Positions 44,367 through 53,835 are shown, counted from the first letter of the stretch. The stretch is 64,000 nucleotides of DNA from JAGQKC01 sp965223675 (GCA_965223675.1 OZ245013.1:3224001-3288000); one strand, 5' to 3'. The notes: a model not told the origin generated them from the letters alone. Translations and numbers: made by a program.

Positions 44367-44448
44367 ATACACCCGATCCCTCACTCAAGAAGCAGAAAAC
44401 GATTTTGTCGATATTCTGGTCTCCGTCATTTGCGTTCAAGCTACCTGA
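44350..44448 (+). pseudogene. ParE-like toxin fragment (copy 2)
   Basis: ATG 44350 overlaps the antitoxin end. The 32-aa frame reads MSSTNKYTRSLTQEAENDFV then DIL, a ParE N-terminus, and is cut at TGA 44446-44448. The start region is intact here, which shows what copy 1 lost by a one-base insertion. Confidence 0.65.
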
Positions 44449-44532
44449 GAGGGTCGACAAAAGAATCTCCAGGCCTTTTCTTTATGCTCTAGCACTTTCA
44501 GATTTGCATTTTTCCTCTATGGTAGCATATTA

Positions 44533-44629
44533 GGGTCAAGTCTAGTTTTATTGTATTAGTAACGACGTGTTCTATCCCGAAGTCATGTCACGGAAGTAAG
44601 TAGATACTATATAAAACTAGACTTGACCC
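44533..44629. repeat. 97-bp element with perfect 19-bp terminal inverted repeats
   Basis: GGGTCAAGTCTAGTTTTAT (44533-44551) is perfectly inverted at 44611-44629. The interior (59 bp) codes for nothing. A single copy of the same 19-mer lies at 47253-47271. This fits a miniature inverted-repeat or REP-type element. Confidence 0.8.
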
Positions 44630-45172
44630 CTTATGCAGGTCTACAAACCGAATCGCTTGCTACAATCCTACTCCGACTCATCCACCAATGACTCGCATGC
44701 TCTCGATCAAAGCTCAGTCCAGATATGGTTACGAGAATATGCAGTCAATGCATTTGCACCCTTCTCTATATCGGCGGATAAAAAGGCATAGCTGATGCCA
44801 CCCTTAACGATAATCTTGTTCGTTGCTAGGATGGCCTGTGAGAAGGAACGGATTTGCTGGTCAGATTAGTAGCACCGATAACTTTGACGTGATGGGTATT
44901 GCTGGAAATCAGGCTAAATTACTCAAGCCAGTTCGACGTTCCGTCATATTACTGTTGGCTGGGGAAACCAGGCTAGAAACTGCAACGACAGTTGGGTTGA
45001 GTCTTACGTTTGGATGGAAAGTAACAGCAAGGAGCAAAAAAACTCAGCAGAGAACGCTCAACAACGAATCTATCTCACATTCCTTTTATCCTGATGAAGA
45101 AGAGAAATGATGAGCTGTACAGAAATCTGAAAAAATCGAGTCTGACCCTTATTTTCCTTTTCTTTCAATTTT
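44630..45172. other. Intergenic region, no supported gene
   Basis: An open frame at 44823-45110 has low-complexity ends, no SD and no family resemblance; I do not call it. No RNA gene is seen. Confidence 0.4.
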
Positions 45173-45865
45173 TTAATTTTTTTGCATTTTATAATCACAA
45201 TAGAACGCTTTCCCTTTAGAGGCATTTGCTCCGTCCTTCTCATTAATGACAAACGAACGACTTTCTTCATCTTTCAAAGTACGTTCCAGTTCAACTAACG
45301 CGTCTTCTGCGGAGGGTGAACACATTTGTGCTAGTATCACGACTGAGAGCCGAAATAAAATCTGACTCTCACGTTTTTTAGCAACTTCCAACACTCTTTT
45401 TACTGCTTGATCATCATCAATATACAGTGCAGTCTGTATACTCTGCATTGCTACACTTCGATCATTATTGTCGATCCTGTCTAGGACAAACTTTCGCAAA
45501 TTTGACCAGTCACTATCAAACTGTTTATTGATATGCGCTTGCAAAAGAATATTTGCGATATGTACTCGAATAATATCTGTGGAAATTACAGGCCAAGGAA
45601 GGTCAGGATGCTTTTCAGTGCGTTGTTCCCAAAGGTCATTGAGAAATGGAAGGATCTGACCTTGGTATTTCATAGAGTTTACTTCTTCAAGTGTTTTCGA
45701 AACTTTGTCGATATTCTCAGTGCGGATTTCGGAAATAAGGATTTTTTTTGTAATCAAACCGCCGTCTGCGCTCTCTGTATTTTTGATGCCCGTCAGTAGA
45801 ACTAGCAATCCTATAATGACCGCTAGACCAACCAAGACAAAAAAGAAAGAATACCTCTTATTCAT
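45173..45865 (-). CDS. Membrane-anchored hypothetical protein, candidate Rhs immunity protein
   Basis: The 230-aa protein has an N-terminal transmembrane helix (about 6-27, FFFVLVGLAVIIGLLVLL) and an all-helical, HEAT-like soluble part (SVAMQSIQTALYIDDDQAVK; LFRLSVVILAQMC). It starts 44 bases after the stop of the Rhs-type gene on the same strand, the usual place for a cognate immunity gene. No family is recognised, so the immunity role rests only on position. Confidence 0.65.
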   Translation of the reverse strand: MNKRYSFFFVLVGLAVIIGLLVLLTGIKNTESADGGLITKKILISEIRTENIDKVSKTLEEVNSMKYQGQILPFLNDLWEQRTEKHPDLPWPVISTDIIRVHIANILLQAHINKQFDSDWSNLRKFVLDRIDNNDRSVAMQSIQTALYIDDDQAVKRVLEVAKKRESQILFRLSVVILAQMCSPSAEDALVELERTLKDEESRSFVINEKDGANASKGKAFYCDYKMQKN

Positions 45866-45909
45866 ATTAATGCTCCGTTATTTACCTTACTGATCCAGTG
45901 TGAGTATAT

Positions 45910-47259
45910 CTAAAAGGTACGGGTAAATCTAAAAAGAAACTCAAGCTTTTCCGTACCCCCAGTGAAGCCGCCTCCGAGGTACTTTCTAACGTTGTCGATT
46001 TCTTTTTCTTCTTCAGGAAAGCTCACACTTCTGTCTGTTATTCTCCCACATTCATCCCTCGAAATCGTTTCACAAAAGTACTTGGTAAAAAATTGTAGTG
46101 TCTTTATAATAAGATAATGCTCCTGATAGGCAATCCATTTTTCTACAAGCCACACTTCAAATGTCATCTGCGGACTGAATGGTCCCTTTTTTCTACTAGG
46201 TGGAGAGAGGCTTGGACCAAAACCACCACCAGTGGGATAAAACCAACGAGTTTGTATCGTTTTCTTCCATTTATCTATAACATCTAGTTCAGTTTTCCTC
46301 CGGAATGTTTGAAACAATATTTTGCACTCAGGTAGTAAACTCAAAATGTCAACAATTTGTGTTGGGTTCAGCAACGCATAGCTATAAGTGTTGTTACCTC
46401 CAGCTATACCAATCGGATCACTCTCGATATACCTACCAACACTTGGATCATAGTCCCTGAAATAATTGTAGCTGAAACTCGTTTCCGCATCCGCATACTG
46501 CCCCGGGAATCGCTGATTATTACTCGCTGTCCCTGTGATGCTTTGCGTCTCGCCAAAAGGCTTGTACACCGCGTCCCAGACAAGCACCTTAATGCCATCG
46601 GTCATCTTCTGCGGGGTGCCGAGGTGATCGGCGTGGACGTAGAACAAGCCTGATCCTCCACCCGTACCTGCACTCACAAATCGCACGGCATCCGCGACGA
46701 CAACTCCAGTATGACTATCGGCAACTTCAACTGAATGGTTGCTGCTTGGCGCCATAGAAAATTTCCCGAGGTGGTGCCAGGTTCCGCCATTTTGTTGTTG
46801 GTTGACCGTGATTGGTGTGCTGCCGCCGGTATGGTGCACGGTATACGTGACCTCATCCGCCCGATCGGCATCACTCGTCCACTTGGCATACACATCCAGC
46901 GTTTCACTCGCGGTCAATGTCGGTGTCCACGTCACCGTATTGGTTGCCGCACTCGTGGGCACGACGTATATCGCATCAGCCACGACCGTGCCATTGGCAG
47001 AAGCCGAGAGGTCGATCCGATGATTCTGGCCCGGGGCCATGGCAAACGTCCCCAACAACTGCCATTCCCCGCCATGTTCTTGTTGATTCACGACAACAGG
47101 CGTGCTTCCCGTCGCATGATGGACGGTATAGGTGGCATTGGTGGCATGATGGAGATGACTGGTCCACTTCGCATAAATTTCGTAATCCCCACTGCTGGCC
47201 ACGGTGGGCGTCCAGGTGGCGACTCGTGACATCGTCGTAGTTTTGAGTTTTGGGGTCAA
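45910..47259 (-). CDS. Rhs-repeat core and C-terminal toxin-type fragment, 5'-truncated
   Basis: 449 codons are open. Residues ~10-205 are two golvesin-like beta domains (ATWTPTVASSGDYEIYAKWT; VTWTPTLTASETLDVYAKWT). The Rhs-associated core follows: YVHADHLGTPQKMTD, ETSFSYNYFRDYDPSVGRYI and ESDPIGIAGGNNTYSY. About 145 variable residues after the core (from NPTQIVDIL) would be the effector domain, not assignable. The many upstream YD repeats of a full Rhs protein are missing, and the frame begins inside a 19-bp repeat copy at 47253, so the gene appears cut off at that element. It may be a silent toxin cassette. Confidence 0.75.
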   Translation of the reverse strand: MTPKLKTTTMSRVATWTPTVASSGDYEIYAKWTSHLHHATNATYTVHHATGSTPVVVNQQEHGGEWQLLGTFAMAPGQNHRIDLSASANGTVVADAIYVVPTSAATNTVTWTPTLTASETLDVYAKWTSDADRADEVTYTVHHTGGSTPITVNQQQNGGTWHHLGKFSMAPSSNHSVEVADSHTGVVVADAVRFVSAGTGGGSGLFYVHADHLGTPQKMTDGIKVLVWDAVYKPFGETQSITGTASNNQRFPGQYADAETSFSYNYFRDYDPSVGRYIESDPIGIAGGNNTYSYALLNPTQIVDILSLLPECKILFQTFRRKTELDVIDKWKKTIQTRWFYPTGGGFGPSLSPPSRKKGPFSPQMTFEVWLVEKWIAYQEHYLIIKTLQFFTKYFCETISRDECGRITDRSVSFPEEEKEIDNVRKYLGGGFTGGTEKLEFLFRFTRTF

Positions 47260-47271
47260 GTCTAGTTTTAT
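47253..47271. repeat. Third copy of the 19-bp repeat
   Basis: GGGTCAAGTCTAGTTTTAT, identical to 44533-44551, at the truncated 5' end of the Rhs fragment. The sequence types change here, suggesting a recombination or insertion junction. Confidence 0.75.
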
Positions 47272-47437
47272 TAGCTTTTTAGACTGCCAATTTCTAGTGA
47301 AACGTGCTTTTATTTATCTAAGGCTTCTGCACACTGTGGCGAAATATCTCAACCCAACTCTCCAAATACATAAAGACATAGCTAGACTTCCCATTCTATG
47401 CTCAAAAACGGTTTCAACTTAATGAGGATCTAGGAAC

Positions 47438-47707
47438 TTACGCAGAGGGGTCGGGTGCCTTAATCGAAGAGAACTCGCACCCAGATAACTTGGGAGAGGC
47501 GAAACTTTTGGCGGCATGGTCGAGAACCGTACGTGCTTGCTCCAGTGTCACGCCAGGGAATAAGTCCACAAATTCCGTGATCTCAATCCCATCTTCAAGG
47601 TTTTCAAACAGAGCTGAGACTGGGACACGAGTGCTACAAAATACCCATTCTCCACTCACTCGCTGGAGATCACGTTCGACCACTGAACATGCTGCCCAAT
47701 CTAACAT
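47438..47707 (-). CDS. DUF433 domain-containing protein, orphan antitoxin-like
   Basis: The 89-aa protein fits DUF433: GEWVFCSTRVPVSALFENLE, DGIEITEFVDLFPGVTLEQA and RTVLDHA. The DUF433 helix-turn-helix domain is often the antitoxin partner of a DUF5615 PIN-like toxin. No such toxin gene is seen downstream (47272-47437), so it is probably an orphan; the nearby 19-bp repeat may mark the loss. Confidence 0.8.
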   Translation of the reverse strand: MLDWAACSVVERDLQRVSGEWVFCSTRVPVSALFENLEDGIEITEFVDLFPGVTLEQARTVLDHAAKSFASPKLSGCEFSSIKAPDPSA

Positions 47708-47838
47708 ATTCCTATCCTACCCCTAGTTGTTCAAGGTTTCAAGACATTATTGAAATGAGGGTTTTCGAAACGCAGGAAACGAGGAATTTTCCTTGCGGTT
47801 CCGGTGCTTACAAAATTTTAGTAGCGGGAAGTATGAAA

Positions 47839-47914
47839 TGGCGCGCCCGGAGGGAGTCGAACCCCCAACCCCTGGATCCGAAGTCCAGTGCTCTATCCAT
47901 TGAGCTACGGGCGC
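47839..47914 (-). tRNA. tRNA-Arg(TCG)
   Basis: Read on the minus strand, 76 nt form a complete cloverleaf: acceptor GCGCCCG/CGGGCGC, D-stem GCTC/GAGC, anticodon stem CTGGA/TCCAG with loop CTTCGGA (anticodon TCG, Arg), T-stem GGGGG/CCCTC (one G-T pair) with loop TTCGACT, discriminator G and encoded CCA. Confidence 0.95.
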
Positions 47915-48118
47915 GGCGCATTCTTTATACATCCCTCAATCTGACCCGTCAACTAACATTCCCTAAAGCTCAATCTCGCATCTTTCCAGATGCGAGCAAA
48001 TAGCACTGAATGCTCCTGATCTGTGAATTTGACGAATCGCCACAAACAATTTGACGCCCCAGAACCCTCCGGGTAAGGTACGTCATCCTTTTTATTTATT
48101 GATGGAGGAAGTTGATTC

Positions 48119-48811
48119 ATGTCAGAAACAACACCCAAAGAAAAGCAACCGCTCGCGAATGCGATTCTTGAAGATGTCATTGCGATCATCGCAAATCCCG
48201 CGGATTTCTATCGCCGCATGCCGAAGACTGGAGGCTTTGGCGACCCGGTCGTCTTTGTGTTGGTTATTGCGGTCGTGACCGCGATGGTTATGGCGGTGTT
48301 TTCTTTGTTTGGGCTTGGCTCCTTTGGTGAGGCTATGGCGGTAGGATTTGGGGGGATCATTTTTCTTCCGATTATGGCCCTTATCCTTAGTTTTGTTGGA
48401 GCTGGAATTTTGTTTATTGTCTGGAAGATGATCGGTTCCCAAGAATCGTTTGAAGTTGCCTATCGCTGTGTGGCCTATGCCGCTGCTCTATATCCCATCA
48501 CGGCCTTGGCTGGAATGATTCCTTATATCGGCTCGATGGTCGGAATTGTGTGGTGGACGTATCTCATGATCATTGCAAGCACCGAAGTCCATCATATTCC
48601 ACAAAAAACGGCCTATGTGGTTCTCGGTATTTTAGGGGTCTTTTTTGTCGTCACCAATCTCAGCAGTGAAATCGCCGCCCGCCGTATGGCCTCGAATCTT
48701 GAAAACTTGGAGGGAAATCTCAAACAGTTAGAAGACATGTCACCGGAAGAAGCCGGGGAAGCGGTGGGGAAATTTTTAAAAGGCCTTGAAAAAGCCACTA
48801 AGGAACAATAA
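48119..48811 (+). CDS. Yip1-domain membrane protein
   Basis: The 230-aa protein has a short cytosolic N-terminus with ANPADFYRRMPKTGGFGDPV, the bacterial Yip1 opening, five transmembrane helices (about 45-195), and a charged C-terminal helix (NLENLEGNLKQLEDMSPEEA). GAGGAAG precedes the ATG. The family is widespread and uncharacterised in bacteria. It is a single-gene unit next to tRNA-Arg. Confidence 0.85.
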   Translation: MSETTPKEKQPLANAILEDVIAIIANPADFYRRMPKTGGFGDPVVFVLVIAVVTAMVMAVFSLFGLGSFGEAMAVGFGGIIFLPIMALILSFVGAGILFIVWKMIGSQESFEVAYRCVAYAAALYPITALAGMIPYIGSMVGIVWWTYLMIIASTEVHHIPQKTAYVVLGILGVFFVVTNLSSEIAARRMASNLENLEGNLKQLEDMSPEEAGEAVGKFLKGLEKATKEQ

Positions 48812-49309
48812 AACTTGTTTGGGGGAACGATATTCTATTTTTCCAATCAAATCAAACCGACAATTTCTTTCGCACTTCTTTTGCAACATCTTCACAAAAT
48901 GCAAACTCTCCTTCCATTGTTGTTTATAGACGTCTAAAGAATACTTTTTCTTTGATCCTTTATGAGATTTAGGATAGGCTAAGGGACTATTTAGCCGTTC
49001 TCATGAACTTCCGGTGTTTAAAGTGTTATCGCGCTGTGTCAGCTTAGACACCTGTAACAGAAATGGCGGATGGTTAAACGCTTCAAAGTAGAACGTCCGT
49101 CATAGTTGCTTACGATGCTCTAAATTACCGTGTCCAGAGGCAGTTCAGCTGGACTTGGGTACCTGTAATACAGAGATCAGTTGGATTATTGTGTGACGAT
49201 GTCGAATGTAGGTGAGAACCGCAGGGTCTCGCATATATCGTGTGCCAGCATACTGACTTTGGCCTATTTGGTTTCGCTATAGTTCATCACACTTTTTTGA
49301 GGTGACATT
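48812..49309. other. Intergenic region, nothing firm
   Basis: 498 bases without a supported gene. A motif ACCTGTAA occurs twice (near 49050 and 49162). The stretch GTAACAGAAATGGCGGAT looks like the end of an insertion sequence, but no transposase coding is seen. Confidence 0.35.
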
Positions 49310-50137
49310 ATGATTGGACGAATTGAAGGGTTTGATCAATTATTGTCTGAAGGGTTTGCTGAACTCCGCCTTCGTTTGAAGGACAAAATCAGGGAAGGAC
49401 GTGTCACACGCGAACAAGCTACGGATTTACTGCCTCTTATTCGGGATCTAAACTTTCCTGCTCTGATGATGTTCTTAGCAAAAGGAACTAGCTCTAAATC
49501 GAGCGGGAAAGATGGCAAAAACTCAACGTTTGATATTCGCAACTCTAGAGCTATTAGAGCCGCTTTGAAACGAGTCCCCTTACCAGGAGGGTTAAAACCT
49601 AAAGAAGCCAAACAAGTTGTGGATCTGCTTCTTACAGGACAGTTTGTTGGTGATGTCGCCGATGCGACAGCAGCGGCTCTTCACCTTATTCCTGACCTTC
49701 CAATTTCGGTAGTACGAGACATCAGATCGCTTCCAAGACTCCCTATTCGCTTAGTGATTGCCATTAAACGAGATTTAATCACCGTGCCCAGCCGTGTTCG
49801 CTTGGTTAAAAAAGACCTCCTTGATAACGGAAGGCTTGATCGCCAACCCGTTATCTTACAGAACACCGTGAAAGTCATTTTTCAGCAATCTGCTCCCTTT
49901 CAAATTGCCCAATCGGTCCATACTCTTTTAGGCAATGAAACCGTGCGTTTAGCGATTATCCTCTTTGCGAGGTCTGAAGGAATTAAGATTAGTCAAAAAG
50001 AACTGGACGCCGTTCAGGATGCCTTGGACCCGCATGACCCAGATCTCGGCGCACTAGTCGTTCCGGCTTTTGAGCATTTTGGCAAAGAGTATGGTGTACC
50101 AAAGGCGATGGACATTCTAGAACGACTTGTTTTGTAA
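49310..50137 (+). CDS. Hypothetical helical protein
   Basis: 275 aa, starting behind GAGGTG. The sequence is predicted mostly helical, soluble and basic in the centre (RALPRLPIRLVIAIKRDL-like stretch near 140-165), with no transmembrane segment or known motif. The C-terminus (ELDAVQDALDPHDPDLGALV) resembles a short EF-like or helical linker but no calcium site is clear. I do not recognise a family. Confidence 0.65.
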   Translation: MIGRIEGFDQLLSEGFAELRLRLKDKIREGRVTREQATDLLPLIRDLNFPALMMFLAKGTSSKSSGKDGKNSTFDIRNSRAIRAALKRVPLPGGLKPKEAKQVVDLLLTGQFVGDVADATAAALHLIPDLPISVVRDIRSLPRLPIRLVIAIKRDLITVPSRVRLVKKDLLDNGRLDRQPVILQNTVKVIFQQSAPFQIAQSVHTLLGNETVRLAIILFARSEGIKISQKELDAVQDALDPHDPDLGALVVPAFEHFGKEYGVPKAMDILERLVL

Positions 50138-50293
50138 TCGGAGGATTCATTCCTTCGCTATTTCAATTAACTTCCATGATGTTTATTGATCGCAGAACCT
50201 TCAGGGAAGAAACCCTAAACTCGAATATCGAAATCCGAAACAAGTTTGAATGACCGCGCTAATGTTCGTGAAATCAAATTATGGAAAAAGACA

Positions 50294-50740
50294 CTAATAG
50301 GTCGTTGGTGGTGGAAGTTCGACTTCAGGCTTATTGGCCTCTGGAAAAAGCTTATGGAGCCGATGGTAAAGATCGCGAATTCGTTGTTGGTCTGACTGGT
50401 TAAACTCTACTTTTCCCTCTTTGTGAAGTTCAACTATTTGCTCTACGGATTGCTGCAATGGAGGAACGGCATCAAAAACCTTCCCAGCTTCGAATGCTTC
50501 CAAAGAATCGAGAAAGAGCGGGCTAAGACTTTTATAGGTTACTCCTGCTCGATCACGAAATCGATATACGGTATCTTCATACGTTTCCACGGCTTCTTCT
50601 GTTGGCCGGATGCCACCAGGTATTGTCATGAATGACTGAGCTGGGACCTTCGCCGCAAATGTGGCTAACGCTGCGACTAATTCTCCCAGTGAGTCAATGA
50701 CTTGGGAGGGTTCTATTTCGTTCGGCTTACTCATATTCAA
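50294..50740 (-). CDS. Hypothetical protein
   Basis: 148 aa, soluble and helical, with a Pro-rich end (VELPPPTTY). SMTIPGGIRPTEEAVETYED is its least helical part. No motif is recognised. It lies 38 bases upstream... on the minus strand it follows rluD's upstream side and may be transcribed ahead of rluD. Confidence 0.6.
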   Translation of the reverse strand: MNMSKPNEIEPSQVIDSLGELVAALATFAAKVPAQSFMTIPGGIRPTEEAVETYEDTVYRFRDRAGVTYKSLSPLFLDSLEAFEAGKVFDAVPPLQQSVEQIVELHKEGKVEFNQSDQQRIRDLYHRLHKLFPEANKPEVELPPPTTY

Positions 50741-50777
50741 CTACTCATCAGTTAGAAAAATATTATGTATCAAATTT

Positions 50778-51758
50778 CTAAACAGAATTGCTATCTGCCG
50801 GAGCAGTTGCCCCTCGTAAACCCTCTATAACTTGAACTATATCCATGGGTAATGGGGCTTTCAAGAGGAGTGCTCTCTCGGTCACTGGATGAATAAAACC
50901 TAACACCTTTGCATGCAGCATCACACGGGGAACCACAACGCCTTCAACTTCTGCAACCTTTTTTCCGCCATAGGTGACATCCCCTAAAATTGGACAACTT
51001 AGAGAGTTGAGATGTACTCGCAGCTGATGCGTTCGGCCAGTTCCTGGCGTCAGCTCTAAGTGACTGGCAGACTTCCCAAAACCCTCTAGGACCCTGTACA
51101 TCGTCAGTGATTCTTTAGGTCGTGTCGTCCTCGCAGAAAATTTTTTTCGATCTTTCGTATCACGGCCAATGGCTAATTCAATTCGGCCTTGCTTGGTTTT
51201 CGGTTTCCCCCACACGACGGCTTCATACACCCGAGTAATGCTATGCCGTTTGAATTGTGCGGAAAGCGACCGATGCGCCTGATCATCTTTCGCGACCACG
51301 AGTACCCCGGTCGTGTCTTTATCCAGACGATGAACCAAGCCAGGTCTTTCCCTTCCACCAATGTTCGACAGTCCTCTCTCACTGTTTTTCATATGATGCA
51401 AGAGGGCATTCACTAACGTCCCACTCCAGTTGCCAGGCGCGGGGTGAACGACAAGCCCTGCAGGCTTATTGACGATCAGCAACAAATCGTCTTCATACAA
51501 AACTTCGATGGGAATAGCTTCCGGCTCAATCTCTATAGGTTCTGGTCTAGGAACCGTCAGAACAATTTTATCGCCTGGCTTTATTTTGTGACTTGGTTTT
51601 ACTGCCTGACCATCGACGGTAATATGATGATCAAGAATAAGGCGTTGAAGGGCTGATCGGGAGAAATACGGATCTCGGTTAGCGAGGAAATGATCAAGCC
51701 GTTTCGTTGATTCCCCTGGAGTGACGATGATTTCAGTCCGCGTTTCAACGTGCGGCAT
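50778..51758 (-). CDS. rluD: RluA/RluD-family 23S rRNA pseudouridine synthase
   Basis: The 326-aa enzyme has an N-terminal S4 RNA-binding domain (LDHFLANRDPYFSRSALQRL) and the catalytic HRLDKDTTGVLVVAK with the active-site Asp near residue 149, plus GRTHQLRVHL and HPGNWSGTLVNALL-type blocks. It isomerises uridines in 23S rRNA, in RluD's case in helix 69. Length and the S4 domain favour RluD over RluA; assignment to exact target sites is inference. It follows atpC by 26 bases. Confidence 0.9.
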   Translation of the reverse strand: MPHVETRTEIIVTPGESTKRLDHFLANRDPYFSRSALQRLILDHHITVDGQAVKPSHKIKPGDKIVLTVPRPEPIEIEPEAIPIEVLYEDDLLLIVNKPAGLVVHPAPGNWSGTLVNALLHHMKNSERGLSNIGGRERPGLVHRLDKDTTGVLVVAKDDQAHRSLSAQFKRHSITRVYEAVVWGKPKTKQGRIELAIGRDTKDRKKFSARTTRPKESLTMYRVLEGFGKSASHLELTPGTGRTHQLRVHLNSLSCPILGDVTYGGKKVAEVEGVVVPRVMLHAKVLGFIHPVTERALLLKAPLPMDIVQVIEGLRGATAPADSNSV

Positions 51759-51784
51759 GGGATGCGTGGAAAAACGAGAATGGA

Positions 51785-52240
51785 TCAGTGAGAGGAAAGA
51801 GAACCGCGTTGCTGCTGGCGACCAGCAATTTTTTGGCGCAACCGAGCTTTTTCGAGACTAATCTGCGCTTCTTTCACTTCTGAAGGAAGGCCACCACGTT
51901 CAAGCTTCTGCTCAGCTTCACGAACGGCTTCTTCGGCTCGTTCAACATTGATATCTTCAGCCTTTTCGGCTATCTCGGCGAGAATGGTGACTTTCGTTGG
52001 AGTCACTTCAGCAAAACCCCAGAGGACAGACATAAAATGAGTTTCTTCCCCAATACGATATTGCAATTCCCCGATGCGTAACGTTGTGAGAAAATGGCAA
52101 TGTCCAGGAAGAACACCAAAGTCACCCTCACTCCCTGGTGCAGAAACATAATCGACTTCCTGACTCAGAAGACGATGGTCTGGGGTGACAACCTCTAAAA
52201 GAATCTTACCGGCCGTCACGGTGGTAGCAGAACTCGCCAT
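51785..52240 (-). CDS. atpC: ATP synthase F1 subunit epsilon
   Basis: 151 aa. The N-terminal beta domain reads ILLEVVTPDHRLLSQEVDYV and SAPGSEGDFGVLPGHCHFLT, followed by a C-terminal helical hairpin (AEEAVREAEQKLER). Epsilon couples the rotor and can inhibit hydrolysis. The start shares a base with the atpD stop. Confidence 0.95.
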   Translation of the reverse strand: MASSATTVTAGKILLEVVTPDHRLLSQEVDYVSAPGSEGDFGVLPGHCHFLTTLRIGELQYRIGEETHFMSVLWGFAEVTPTKVTILAEIAEKAEDINVERAEEAVREAEQKLERGGLPSEVKEAQISLEKARLRQKIAGRQQQRGSLSSH

Positions 52241-53688
52241 TACACTTTATATCCTAATTTTTCAGCTTTCTCGATGGCTTCTTCAATCGGGCCTACCATA
52301 TAAAAGGCTTGTTCCGGTAGGTGGTCATATTTGCCATCGACAATTTCTTTGAAACTGCGAACGGTATCTGTCAGCTTGACATATTTTCCAGGAGATCCAG
52401 TGAAAGCTTCTGCCACATGGAAGGGTTGTGATAAAAAACGTTGTAACTTACGAGCTCGGGCCACCGTTTGTTTATCATCTTCCGATAATTCGTCCATTCC
52501 CAAAATCGCAATGATATCTTGCAAATCTTTGTATTTCTGCAAGGTCCCTTGAACTCGTTGTACCACACCGTAATGTTCCTCACCCAAAATCATCGGATCC
52601 AAAATCCTTGATGTGGAATCCAAGGGGTCCACAGCGGGATAAATGCCCAACTCTGCCAAACTTCGAGAAAGCACGGTCGTCGCATCTAAGTGTGCAAACG
52701 CCGTTGCTGGCGCAGGATCTGTCAAATCGTCTGCGGGAACATACACCGCTTGAACGGAGGTGATCGACCCACTTTTCGTCGACGTAATACGTTCCTGCAA
52801 GGTTCCCATCTCGGTTCCCAACGTTGGCTGATATCCGACAGCTGAAGGCATGCGTCCTAACAACGCCGACACTTCCGAGCCCGCTTGAGTAAATCGGAAA
52901 ATATTGTCGACAAACAACAACACGTCTTGATTTTCTTCATCACGGAAATATTCGGCAATGGTCAACCCTGTTAGGCCCACGCGCAGACGAGCCCCCGGGG
53001 GCTCGTTCATCTGTCCATAGACCAGAGCAGCTTTGGACTTCGAAAAGTCTTTGGGATCAATAACCTTAGAATCTTGCATTTCATGCCACAGGTCATTCCC
53101 TTCACGAGTTCGTTCACCCACTCCAGCAAAAACTGAAAAACCTCCATGATGGAGCGCAATATTGTTGATCAGCTCCATGATAATGACGGTTTTTCCTACC
53201 CCGGCACCACCAAAGAGGCCAACTTTTCCACCTTTGGCATACGGTTCCAACAAGTCAACAACCTTGATACCAGTTTCCAAGACTTCCGTTTTGGTTTCTT
53301 GATCCTCTAAAGCTGGAGCGGCACGGTGAATGGACCAGCGTTTCTGGGTTGGAACAGGGCCAAACCCATCGACCGGATCCCCTAACACGTTCATGATCCG
53401 ACCCAACGTTTCCTTTCCCACTGGAACGGAAATCGGCGCACCGGTATCCACTACTTCAAGCCCTCTCACTAACCCATCGGTTGAGGACATGGAAATCGCG
53501 CGAACCCGATTTTCTCCAAGATGTTGGGCTACTTCCAGCGTCAGTGTGTCTCCAGCCTCACCAGCCTGTTCCCCCGCCACTTGAGCTATCGTCAAGGCAT
53601 TAAAAATATTCGGGAGTTTCCCTGGCGGGAACTCAATGTCGACCACCGGTCCAATGACTTGCACGATTTTTCCGTTTTCCGTACTCAC
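52240..53688 (-). CDS. atpD: ATP synthase F1 subunit beta
   Basis: 482 aa with P-loop GGAGVGKT, catalytic GERTREGND, and the ALLGRMPSAVGYQPTL signature of beta subunits. It carries the catalytic nucleotide sites of F1. A 147-base gap with a hairpin repeat separates it from atpG. Confidence 0.97.
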   Translation of the reverse strand: MSTENGKIVQVIGPVVDIEFPPGKLPNIFNALTIAQVAGEQAGEAGDTLTLEVAQHLGENRVRAISMSSTDGLVRGLEVVDTGAPISVPVGKETLGRIMNVLGDPVDGFGPVPTQKRWSIHRAAPALEDQETKTEVLETGIKVVDLLEPYAKGGKVGLFGGAGVGKTVIIMELINNIALHHGGFSVFAGVGERTREGNDLWHEMQDSKVIDPKDFSKSKAALVYGQMNEPPGARLRVGLTGLTIAEYFRDEENQDVLLFVDNIFRFTQAGSEVSALLGRMPSAVGYQPTLGTEMGTLQERITSTKSGSITSVQAVYVPADDLTDPAPATAFAHLDATTVLSRSLAELGIYPAVDPLDSTSRILDPMILGEEHYGVVQRVQGTLQKYKDLQDIIAILGMDELSEDDKQTVARARKLQRFLSQPFHVAEAFTGSPGKYVKLTDTVRSFKEIVDGKYDHLPEQAFYMVGPIEEAIEKAEKLGYKV

Positions 53689-53720
53689 AATAGGCTCCTT
53701 ATTTTGGGGTTACCCAACAC

Positions 53721-53830
53721 ATCTCGTATCTCGTTGCTCGTGAATCGTATCTCTCACCTAAGAAATCGAAAGAGAACAGATATTACAAAAGGCTCTTTTC
53801 ACGAAATACGAGCAACGAGTGACAATTCAC
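53721..53830. repeat. Hairpin repeat between atpG and atpD, TCGT/ACGA family
   Basis: ATCTCGTATCTCGTTGCTCG and TGAATCGTATCTC (53721-53753) are mirrored by ACGAAATACGAGCAACGAGT and GACAATTCACG (53801-53831). Same family as 18381-18510. Confidence 0.65.
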
Positions 53831-53835
53831 GTTTT

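Noticed and set aside
44823..45110. 95-codon frame
   Set aside because: No SD, no family resemblance and mixed low-complexity ends; likely chance.
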